A stretch of 64,000 nucleotides of DNA, from positions 4,462,501 to 4,526,500 of the forward strand of contig NC_092606.1 in assembly GCF_047663525.1 (NCBI RefSeq), given 5' to 3'. Of the stretch, positions 43,453-55,400 are shown piece by piece; the stretch's first letter is position 1, and every line of letters begins with the position of its first letter. The notes under the pieces were generated by a model. The model had not been told where the DNA came from, made no database searches, and saw only the letters and a list, made by a program, of their open reading frames with translations. The DNA comes from Anas platyrhynchos. Taxonomy: Eukaryota > Chordata > Aves > Anseriformes > Anatidae. Both the position numbers and the translations under genes were made by a program.

Positions 43453-46400
43453 GTGAGGGGCGGGGGGAGCCGTTACCGGGGCAACGGGGATGGGAGGGGG
43501 GAGGGGGGGTGGTTACCGGGGCAACGGGGATGGGGGGGTTGTGGGGGGGGCGTTACCGGGGTAACGGGGTGAGGGGGGGGGTCTGGGAGGGAAGGGGGGA
43601 GCGGTTGCCATAGCAACGGGGAGGTGGGGGGCCTGAGGGGGTGGGTTCTGGGGTAACGGGTCCTGAAGGCGGGGGCTGGGAGGAGAGGGGGGGTGAGGGG
43701 GAGTCCCGGGGGGGAGTGGGGGGTCATTAAAGGGGGTCCTGGTGAGTGGGGGGCCTTGGAGGGGGCTTCGGTGACGGAGGGGGGTCCTGAAGGGGGTCCC
43801 GGTGAGGGAGGAAGGGGCCCCGATGAGGAGGGGGGGCCTTAAAGAGAGTCCCGGTGAAGGGGGGGGGGGGGGGCTTTAAGGGGGTCCCGGTGAAGGGGGG
43901 GGCCCTGAAGGGAGTCCCAGTGAGGGGGGGGGCATTGAAAGGGGTCCCGGTGGGGAGGGGGGGCCTTGAAGGGGGTCCCGGTGGGGAGGGGGGCTCTGAA
44001 GAGGATCCTGGTAGGGGGGGCCCAGGAGGGGGTCCTGGTGAGGAGGGGGGGTCCCGGTGAAGGATAGGCCCCAGGGGGGGTCCCTTGGGTCCCAGCCACC
44101 CCGCTGACGGCCGCCCCCCGTCCCTCAGGGCTGAGCCCAGAGAAGGCCGCTGCCTTCAGCCGCCGGCTGCGGGCAGAGCCCCGCTTCCTGCTGGCCCAGA
44201 ATGTGGCGACGTGCAGCGACCCGCTGGAGGTGTGCCTGCAGCGCCAGGTGGTGCAGGACACCGTGCAGGTCTTCCAGCATGCCCTGCCCGCCGAGGGCAA
44301 GCCCGTCACCAACCAGAAGAACTCCGGTAAGAGTTGTTGGGGGGGAACGGGGCTTGTGGGAGGTGTTCCGGGGGGTTGTAGAGCAAGGGGGGGGGGTCTT
44401 CAGGGTCTTCAGGCTTGTGCCTGCTGGGGATGGCTTGTAGTGGTTTGACACAAGGCAGTTAACTTGTAGCAGTATGCTAGAAGGGTTTCCAGCCTTACCT
44501 GGCTTCTGTTGCCACCGTGTTCTGCTAACATCTGTTCAAAAGACTTCTGAGAGCTGAAATTGAATCCTCACAGCATCCTTGAGTCGGTAACTGTCTTCAC
44601 ACCTCCAATATTTGCCTTCTGTAAAGGATAAGAATGAAGCAGTTGAGACCTACCTGTGTGCTTCAAGACTCCTGAGCTGTCGTTATTCAGTATTTTACAG
44701 TGCCAGCCAGGACAGTGGGCCAAAGGTTTCAGAAGGGATGTTTTCATGAATCTGGTGTTTGGAGACCTTGTGTGGATTTGAGTACAAGCATTCTGGTTTA
44801 ATTCTTGTTCCTTTGATCTCAGGGAGATGTTGGATCTTCTCCTGCCTCAATGCAATGCGTCTTCCCTTCATGAAAAAGTACAACATTGAAGAGTTTGAAT
44901 TCAGCCAGTCGTACCTCTTTTTCTGGGATAAGGTACGGTAGTACAGCTCACAGACTGCTAAAGCTGCATCTGCGACTGGTTTTAGTATTGGGATGGAATT
45001 TCTTCTAGGTTGGACTGTCTTAAATGGAAAACACGCGTGATAGGAAACACCAGAAGTTCCTTAAATGTATGTTTTAAATTAAGATAGCACAAAGTGGGAC
45101 TTCCAGATTGCAAAGGAAGCTGTGAAGATATTAATGGTCTGGAAAAGTAAAAAACACTCGAGAGAGACTTTGAGTATTTCCAAAGGTATTTGCAGGAGGC
45201 CCAGCAGGAAACATAACTGTAATTTTCTGTTGAGAGGTCTTTCAGTAGTGCTTGTGACCTGCTGATCTGGGAGCTGTGTCTTTGCTTTCTTCCCTAAGGG
45301 AAATTGAGAAAATCGAGTGCTGGTTTGGGCCAGGCTTCATTACATAACTTCTCTTTCACGTTTCCTGTTTTTTTCCACCCTCAAGCTCTGTACTCACTCA
45401 CTTGTAAATACTTGGTCTGTAACAAGAATAAGCTTATAGAAATACTGTGGGGAAAATGAGAGTGTTAGTGGATGTGCAGGCTTCCAAAGAAAGGACTATA
45501 TGGGAGTGTATTCATGCATACATCACACTTAGACATTTATCCTGTCTGTTCCTTCCAGGTCGAACGCTGTTACTACTATTTAAATGCCTTTGTGGAAACA
45601 GCTCAGAAAAAGGAGCCTGTAGAAGGAAGACTGGTACAGTTCCTGCTCTCTAACCCCACAAACGATGGTGGACAGTGGGATATGTTGGTTAACATTATAG
45701 GTAAGGGAATTGGTTGCTGGAAGCACTTCCTAAATTGTACACTGGTTTGGGAGATAAGGAGTGAAAACACAATTTTGGATTGGTTCTGCAGTGTTTAAAA
45801 CTAGGATCACCTAGGTCAAATAGTAGCTGGCACCACAGAAGATCTCAAACAGAGGTTTGAGTTTACTTTTCACTGTTACCTTTCAAAAACTGGCTTGAAA
45901 CGTGTGTGATATAACAAAATCTGCAGTGAAGTGGTTGTCTGTGTAGTTACCTTAAAACACGTGTTAGTTACCTGGCTGTATTTCTCGTTCTCTCAAAACA
46001 CATTCTTTTTAGCATCAAGTCTGCACACAGGCAGCTGTCAGTTTGCACTCAGTAAGAAACAGAATTGATGATCTGAACAAATGATAAAGCTGAAGCGATG
46101 ATAATCTTGCTTAGGGCCAATAGTTAACTGCCTTTTGCTTTCCTTAACTTTTGCCATCATTAAAGCAATGCTCTGCTAAATATTCAACCAAGAAAAACTT
46201 CAGACACCTGCTTTAGATGCATGTACTCACTTTGGATTGCTTTGCCTAAACTGCCCTGTGACCACGGTTTGAGCTGAGCTGTGATAATGTTGTTAGCCAT
46301 GCCAAAACTACGTGGCTATCCATACGGACTGAGCAGGTTTGTGCATTGTGAGGAGTAATAACATAGCTCCAAATGTAAAGTTTATCTGGTCTTTTACTTT

Positions 46401-49400
46401 TCTGTGCCTGAAAGTTCAGGACTGTAGTCTCTCGGAGCATTCTGCTAATGTTTAATGGAAAACATTGCGGGTTAGAATGAGGTCTGGAGAGTTATGTAAG
46501 CTCTTCTGGACTTTGTTATTGATTTCCAGCTTTGCTTTCTTTAAGTTTCTAACATACCACATCAAAAAGCAGCTAACCTGTTTCCTAATAACACTTCCTT
46601 TCAGGTAATAATCACCTTCATGTTACTAATGTAGGAAAAAAGGATATGAACTTTCATAGACATGGGTTTTCTTGTCCCATCTCCTTAATACTCAGATAGG
46701 AAAAGGAAAAACTAGCAGCATAGACTGGTGATTGATCTTTAAGATTACTGTAAACTCTGAGTAAGAAGAATCATTGTGAGACCTAGAAGCTTGCTAAAAA
46801 CAGTGCTGTTAGCCATTTCCTTTTTTAATCAATGATCTTTTTCATGTTATCTTTTAAATATTATGCTTAAATCTTTTCTGGGATCTTCATTTTTGCATAT
46901 TGCTGCTGATACAAGCTCAGAAAATCAGCAGAAGTAATTAGATAACCCAGATTGTCTGTTTACTAAGCGTGTTTCAGTCCCCTGTTATTTCAGTTATAAT
47001 TTGACATGTTGCCTTTGTTTATATCCATATTTACAATTCAGTGTACCTGGTAAAGAAGAAACCTTGTTAGACCAGGGTGTGTCTACAAGGCAGAAGTAGA
47101 AGGGCTTTCAGAGTTGCAGCCTGAAGAAAGCTGATACAAAGATCAGTCAGAGGGAAATTATGTGGAATGTGGCAGTGCTGGTCTTACAAAGATCCAGTTT
47201 AGGTAGGATCATCCTTAGCAATAATTAAGGGGATGTTTAGTGTTTGAATTAGACTAGCATTTGCTTTCATTTGTATGGTGAAACATTGCGACACTTTGTA
47301 AAGCCACAAGCTAATAATGCAAGTTTAGAATCACAAAAGGAACTCGTTTATTTGAAGCCTGGAGGTTACTTTTTTCCCCATTCAGTCATTACAAGTACTC
47401 ACAAATGTTTAAACAAACCAGAGAAAACTTCTGGATGCTGCTGTTATATCCAGAGCTTGCATGGTGTGATCCTTAGTACCATGGTGTAGGAAATAACTGA
47501 GCTGTTGTTGATGTTTTATAAATGTTCAGGAGGAAAGGAAACTGGGAAGTTAGTCACTTAACCTTAGACCAAATACGTGGGATTATTCATAAGAGGCCCA
47601 GTCTTTCTGGAAGACATTTCTGGAAGCTAATTTTCAAGTAAGCTTTCTTCCTGTTAAAAAAGATCTTAGAAACAAACAAACAAACCACTAGTTTAGAGCC
47701 TTTTAAAGTGTCAGATGAAATGATACGAGGCCACTCAGGGATTCCACCTCTTAGGACCTGCATGGAATGCAGATCGGAGGTCAGGATTCTGTCAAGGGAA
47801 GACGTAAACTTTGAGTACTCGTAACCTTTAAACAAGACTTTTCTCTTATAAAGTCTGCACAGAACACTATGTAGTTCTTATGTGTGCATGAGCAGAAACA
47901 CTAGTTCTGTTGTGGTGAAAAGACAGTTGTTAACGTGTACCTGTATTGCTTTCTTTTAGAAAAGTATGGTGTGGTTCCCAAGAAATACTTCCCAGAGTCT
48001 CATACTACAGAGGCTACTAGAAGGATGAATGAAATCTTGAATCATAAGGTAAAATTGGTTTAGATCTTGCAATTAAAGAAGGAGAGGGGATGGGAATGAC
48101 CCTGCTCCAGGTATTCCAGCATTTTTTTGAGTGAAGTACCAAGTGCATCTCAGCAAATTTTTTTTTGTTTGAAAGACAGCTTAAAATCATAGCAAGGGAA
48201 TGAGATCAATCTTGAAATACGGAGCAGGAAACTGCGTTCATGGAAGATAGCCATTGGCAGGCCTCAGTAGCTTGAAAATGCACCATAGTTTTAGTAGCAA
48301 TTGCTCCCAATCCTCAAACCTCTGAAAAGTTGATTCTTGATTTGTGGCTGATTAAGTATATTTCTGGAGAGCTAGCACTTGGCACGTAGGTGATTCTTCT
48401 GCCCCCTCAGTGTTCACCTACCAGTATGCCTGTGTGTCTTAATATTGCTGCCAAATCTGGTGTTAAAGATCAAAAATACATATTTTAGAAACACTAAATC
48501 TTAAAAATCAGCTTGCAGTATGGAGGTGTGCAGCTGTATCTGAAGGAAGGTGTAAACTTGTGCTCTGAACTACAAAAGTGAATTTATCTGGGAAGATGCT
48601 AGTGTAGGCTGTTAGATTAAAAAGGCAATTTATTTATTTTTTTTTACAGCAGGCTTTGATTTTTTTCCAGTTCATATGGTCTGTGCTCAGAGAAGATTGC
48701 CCTTTGAAGTACATATAAAAAATTTAAAATGTGTTGAAATGAGCTTAGACATAACAGTGGTGTTAATGTTATTCTTGTCTTGAACATTGCAAACCAGCTG
48801 GTCTTGAGGGAGCCCCACTCACTGCTGCTCAGCCTTATGGATGGTGACAGTAATGGGAGGCATGTACTCTTCCTGCTGCAATTCTGCATGCAGTGGGGAA
48901 ATGCTCCATTATTTTTATCAACCAAGAGATCAATTATGCATTAGAATTGCAAAATAAATTTTATAGTGTGGAGATGGTCTGTGCGTGAGTCACAGAGGTG
49001 GTAATGTGTATGGATGTTGCAGCATGAGTTATATTAGGGAACAGAGAAACCAAGCCTTAAGAAAAGCTAATGGCTGTAAGCTTCAAATCAGGAGTTGGAA
49101 AACGGCAATTGAATCGCAAGTATTTGAGTTTTTTTGCTGATCCTTTACTTTTAAACAATTAGCTTGATTTTAAAGAATCGCTATCTGACAAGGCTTTCTG
49201 AGATGGATTTTCTCTTCATTTTGAAAACGTGTTAGAAAGAGTAAAATGGGTGCCTGTAACAACCAGATAAGTCCTGAAGACTGATGAGGCAGCACCTTTC
49301 ATAATCTTAAAATGGCTTTCTCCTTAAACAGATGAGAGAGTACTGTTTGCGGCTGAGAAACATGGTGGCAAGTGGAACAATTAAGGAAGAACTTTGTGCT

Positions 49401-52400
49401 GCAATGGACACTATGATAGAAGAGGTAAATGTGGTGCTAGTATTTTTGGAACGGGAAACTAGAATGAAAGTTTTATGCTCACTCCTGTTTGTGGTGGTTT
49501 TACTTGAGTGGGCAGCTGAGCTCCATCACAACTGCTCTCTCACTCCCCCCTCTCCTCAAAGAGGAAGGGGGAGAAAATACAACACAGAGAGCTCAAGGTT
49601 TGAGATGAGAATGGTTTAATTAAAGGGAAACGGAATGGGGGTAAAAAGAAACAAAAGAAACAATAAGGCCGCACGGAAGCACAGAGAGAAGGGAAAAAAA
49701 AAATATTCTCTACTTCCCATCAACGAGTGATGTTCGGCCACGTCCTGGGAAGCAGGGCCTGAAAATGTATAGTGGTTGTTCAGGAAGCACAGCCCCCTCC
49801 CTCATGAGAGCCCTCCTTTTTATTGCTGAGTGTGACATCAGGTGTTATGGAATATTCCTTTGGTTGGTTTAGGTCAGCTGCCCCGGCAATGTCCCCTCCC
49901 CATCACTTGCCCACCCCCAGCCTGCTGGCTCTTGGGGCTTGGAAGGAGTCCTGATGCTGTGCCAGCACTACACAGCAATAGACACAACACTGGAGTGATA
50001 CCAGTGCTGTTACAGCTATGAGTGCACTTCCAAACAAATATTCCAGAACTTAACTGAGATCTATGCATTTCTGTTTAAAAAAAAAAAAAAAAAATAAGGG
50101 GGGGAATAGGGGGGCAGCATGGAGATCAACATAGTGACCTATCAAGCTTTTTTCAACTCGCCTCTTTCCTAGCATTTATAACTGCATTTTGATGGTTTTG
50201 AGTGTAGATTCCTACAGCATGAGTGTTGTTGCAGAAATTCCCCACAAGAGAGCAGGAAAGAACAACAAAAGTCAGTGCTCTGCATTGTGGGAAAGATGTA
50301 AGCTGAAGGCCAGGCTGAATCCAGCTGTGATTTATACTGGGGAGCAGCAGAGGGATGAACCACAGCATCTGGTTTTGGCTGTGTGAATTGAATCAATCAG
50401 TAAGTCTGTGGAAGTGGTGTTTGTGTAGCGGCTGGCCTTCCATCTGTTCACTGAACGTGGCCGTGGCACTTGTTCTTATTCTACAGTTCTTGTAATTGAG
50501 GTTTAAATAGCAAAAGTTAGCTTTAAAAGCTCAGGAGGGTGTGCTAGTTTGAATTTTCTTAGCCAGGTGCATACATGTAAAGTTTTTTTCACTTGTTTCT
50601 CAAGCATAATGCAAAGCGACCCAGTGGTTTTAATGTTTGTCCTTCGATGTCTCAAGAAATCAAGTATCTTCTTGTCTTTTTTTTTTTTTTTTTTTTTTGC
50701 AACCAAATAAACATTGGGATTAGGCAGAACCTACTTGGGACATTTCTGCAAAGATTTAAGCAGTTTCATTAATACACAAGTATTGATTAATGTGTTCACT
50801 TGAAGACCTGTAGCTTTTATCTAATTAAAAAGGCAATTTGTAGATGTTCCTTGGGTTATGTTATTGAGACTAAAATATATTATGAAATGCATACCCAAAA
50901 ATCAGTAATAGTTCTGCTTTTTGAGCCTGTCCTTCAGTATGTTGCAAATCAGCAGCTAGTCCAAAAGTGAGTAATGTAACGTCTGTCCAAAGTGTGTGTT
51001 CAAAAGCCCTTGGAGAATTTTACAGCGAGCTATCAAGCTTCCCAGGGCTGGCAATGTTCTTTTTTTGAGGGCGATGACATAGAGTTCACTGTAGAATGTC
51101 ACTTTATTTGTTTAGAGCCTCTTGCCCTTTGATAAAGGGTCCTGGAACTATCATTAGAGGCTCATTAAACTAGTTGTAATTTTTTTTCTGAAAAAGGTCA
51201 TGCTTAGTTCTCTGTGGTTAACAGAGCACTTCCTCTTGCAGTAGTAAGAGTGTTTTGCAACTTAAGTGGTTTTACTTAAAATAAACGCTGTATCTGGAAT
51301 GTGCACTGCACCTGTGTCTTTTAGGAACACTTAGTTTGATACGTAAGACGACTTCTATTTCATGTTGTTACATGTAAGTGGCTGTTAATCTCTTTTCATA
51401 AGTGGCAAAACAATTTGCCTTTGTTCTATGAAGTTTTATTTGCATATCAAGTCTTAGCTCACTTATGCTGGGAGGCGGTGCTCTAGCTAAAACAGGGCAG
51501 CTGCACTGGAACGTGGGATTAAATATTCACTCCAGAACTGTTTAAACATTCTCCTTATCAAACTAGAGCACAACAGGTCAGAAGTTGAAATCAGTGCAGT
51601 GCATGTGATTGACTTTCTTCCTTCACCGTTTTCCTTTGTAGGCTCTTATCAGGAGCGTCCTTTTCCTCTCCTTGCTCATTTTGTTTTTTAGCACAATCCA
51701 CTACATCTTTGCCTTATCTTGGTTCCAGTCGTTGCCAGAGTGATACTAGTCACCTTTTAGTTTAAATGCCTCTCCTATGGGCATTAGTGGAGGAAGCTTT
51801 TTTGATAATAAGGGTTGGCCTATGAAGGGTGTGGTGGAAAAAACAATCAGGGGAGGTCATTCGCTGTTAACTGCCTCTGTTAACTTGAGACTTCTGTCTC
51901 CATCACTTTCCTTCCTCTGGCTGGAGCTTGCTTGCTTGTTTCTTTCCTTTCAGGCATTTTTCTTGCTTGGCTTTCATAACCCCAAGTGGTGAGAGCTGAG
52001 GTTATCTGAGGCAATGTGGGTGTATCCACAGCAAATGCTACCTTTTGTGCAGGGTGCAACATAAATATTTAGAGTAGTTTAGGGATTTAAATTTGCTCCT
52101 TAACATATTTATTGGTAAATAAAGGTGAGTTCCTCCGGTAAAAACATAAGCCCACACCTTAGTTTCAACCTGTAATTAATCTATTCATTTGTTTTCATTA
52201 AGCTGCTTGGAGCAGCAACACCTTTATTTGCATCTTGTACACAGCCAAATAGCGAATGTTACTTAGCATGAGCAGTGCACGCATTTTGCCATGAGCACAA
52301 ACAGCTTAAAACACAGAAACCCCATAGATCTCTCCAAACATTTTTCTCTACTCATCTTCAGAACACAATGAAAAAGGGCGGAAAACCTATTAAGAATTGG

Positions 52401-55400
52401 GGTTATTCTTAGTGTGTGAAACTGCACACAACTCCTAATTTACAAGCACTTAATGAGCCAGCCCATAAGTGCTGTTAAAGCCTGAGTTGTTGTTTTTGAG
52501 TTTAAAGAAAGTAAATCCCTGTTCTATGTTTTTTTGTTTTGTTTTAAAAAAAGTGTGTGTGGTTATGGAGGCTGTCTAGCTTTGCTAATTAACAACTATT
52601 TCCTGTGGTACCTTGGGATCTTATAAATCAGCTCAGCTGGCTCCAGAAAGAGCAAGTCAGCCCTGGAAAAGTATTGTCTCCATTGTCTCCACTCCTGTGA
52701 AAGCTGGTGAGAGTGACATGAAGGCTGACAGCCTAGGATAGCTGGCACAAACCATAGGCATTGGATCTTAGTGCAGAAGGTGCAGTTCAGATTTGATTCC
52801 CCCTTCTCTTATTTTAAAACTGTTGGTTCTTTGCAAGGAAGTATTGTACTGAAGATATGGATGGGCAGAGCTGAAGTAAAGTAGTTTCAGCTGGAGTAAA
52901 TCAGTTTAAAACTTGCTTCAATGATTGAATTCTTTCTGTCCCCATATATGCTGTGACAGATCCTGCTAAATATCCCTAAAGACAGTCATCTGGTTACTGC
53001 CTACAAGATAGCACGTTTTATAAGCCCTGTGAGAAAATACAGTATAGATTAAGTACTCTTTTATAGTCTGATTTATAGGGAGGTTGACTTAATCTTCAAT
53101 TTCTTGTGGTAAAGAGACTCAATAAAAAGCTGTCATCTGCAGAGGATGTCAGTCATGGGATGTGGATCTTCAGTTAAATTACATAATCTGCCATCTTAAC
53201 CCTAAATGGAGGCATTGTTAAATGTATTAAAACAGATGAGAAGATTATTCTAGGATTTTGGAGAGAGGCAAAGGCCCATCACTGAAATCCAAATCATCAT
53301 TACAGGGAAAAAGGGATTAGTATGGGAAACACTGGGATAAAATGTGTGTTTCACATAAAACGTGTGTTGGAAGATCTCATTTGTCTCTCTGTGTGGGGCA
53401 AATCACCTACTAAAACAGGTCATGCTGACTGTGAAAGCTTTTTATAATCAGATTGGCAATATTCCTCCTGTGCTGGAAGATTTTCTTGATATAGAAGATT
53501 CAGAATTATTGAAAATATTGGAACAAGACTGGGCAGTGTATTGGCTTTTCCTTTTTGGCTGCTGCATTCCTAGAATAGCTTGGGATTCAGATGTTCAAGC
53601 TTCTGCTGGTTTCCTGTGGCATTTCAGATAGATTCTTCACTGTTGCAACATTTTTGCTACAAAACTGTAAATGTGTGTATGTTTATTCACATGCTTCCAA
53701 GGTGAATGTTAAGATTACATTTCTCCTGTTGATTTTCACGTGGAGAACTCCATCAATGGCATTTTTGTGGTAGGAGGGGCAGACCTGCGTGTTTTGGCAA
53801 GTTCACAGCTGTTTGCTTCTCTGGCCAGGTGTTCCGAATAGTGAGTACTTGCCTGGGCAACCCTCCGGAGACCTTCTGCTGGGAGTTCCGGGATAAGGAG
53901 AAGAACTACCACAAGTACGGTCCTGTGACACCAGTGGAATTCTACAACGAGCACGTGAAGCCGTACTTCAACATGGAGGACAAGGTTGGGGATGCAGAAA
54001 GGCAGTGGCTTCCAAAGACCTTCTTGCTTTTAAGCCTCCCCCAGCTTATTTTCCCCTGTTGCAAGTGTCCTGTCCACACCTGTAACCCCACTGTGTGGGA
54101 TGGGTACAAGTCAGGTGGCCCTGTGTTTATGTCCCAGTTTCCTGTTTGTGCTGTGCTCTTCAATTAGTCGTGGCCTTGCATTGCACTTCAGTGATTTTTA
54201 ATAATATTCAATGATCAAATCAGTCATAAAAGCTGTGAGACAGCCATTAGAGGAAAGGAATAACATGTAAAACTCCTGTGCTACAATTGGAAGTGTACTG
54301 GTAAAACTAAAAAAAATGAAACCAGTACTTCAGCCAAGCTGCTTCTCTGCTGTGGGACAGACAGCTAGATTGGACAAAAGCAATTGTCTGAAATCCACCC
54401 AGATTTCAGTTGCACCTTAATTTATGATGTCTTGTTCGTTGGCAGATTTGTCTAGTGAATGATCCTCGACCTCAGAACCCATACAACAAGCTGTACACAG
54501 TGGAGTACCTGGGCAACATGGTAGGAGGGAGGAAAACACTCTATAACAACCAGCCTATTGATGTCTTGAAAAAACTGGCTGCAGCATCTATTAAGGATGG
54601 CGAGGTTTGTTTGGCTTCTTTTCATGGATGATATGGTGTAACTCTTGTAACATAAAACTCATTGGGATATGGCCTAGACATGACTTCCTTCTATTTGTAG
54701 GCTGTGTGGTTTGGCTGTGATGTTGCAAAGCACTTCTATGGCAAGCTGGGAATCAATGACATGAATATGTAAGTAAAAAAATTAACAGAATGCCACTTTG
54801 GATACTTAGCTAGGGCACAAAGTAAGCTTTGGCTGCTTAAACTAATTTGTACATACACTTATGTAAACAAAAGCATTTGAGCAACAGAAATACTTTTTCA
54901 CTTCTTAGCTAAAATCTTAATCACTTGTAGCAAATCTTTAAAGGACTGTTACATATTTGTACCCATTTGATTGTCTAGTATCTGGTGAGAGAAACTCCTA
55001 AAGAGATGGGTCTTCTGCTTTTATTCTGACACTGTAATTGCAGAACTTGTAGGCCTGTGCCCTGGTTCCTAATACAGGGAAGGGTACTGATTCTCTGGTT
55101 TGTTAGTGAGAATCCTCCCTGTATCCTTTTTTGATACAGTGTATGTGGCTTTTTAACAGATTCAATCATGAGCTAGTGTTTGGTGTCTCTGTCAAGAACA
55201 TGAACAAGGCAGAACGACTGATCTTTGGAGAATCAATGATGACCCATGCCATGGTCCTGACAGCTGTCTCGGAGAAGGTAGGGTCTCTGTCCTGAAACTG
55301 TGATGTTTAAACAGATGTATTTGAATATTCTGGCAGCCTGTTTATATGTTCTGTGCTCATGCACAGTGTATAAGCTGTTCTAGAGCTCAGCATGTGTGCT

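Larger units (their letters stand above)
44327..47959 (+). other. BLMH: BLMH introns 2-4
   Basis: Introns are 44327-44822, 44933-45558 and 45701-47959. They are AT-rich; no repeat, RNA or gene recognised. Confidence 0.75.

Noticed and set aside
43854-44060. Gly/Val/Pro repeat protein in BLMH intron 1
   Set aside because: Product of the 30-bp G-rich minisatellite read in one frame.
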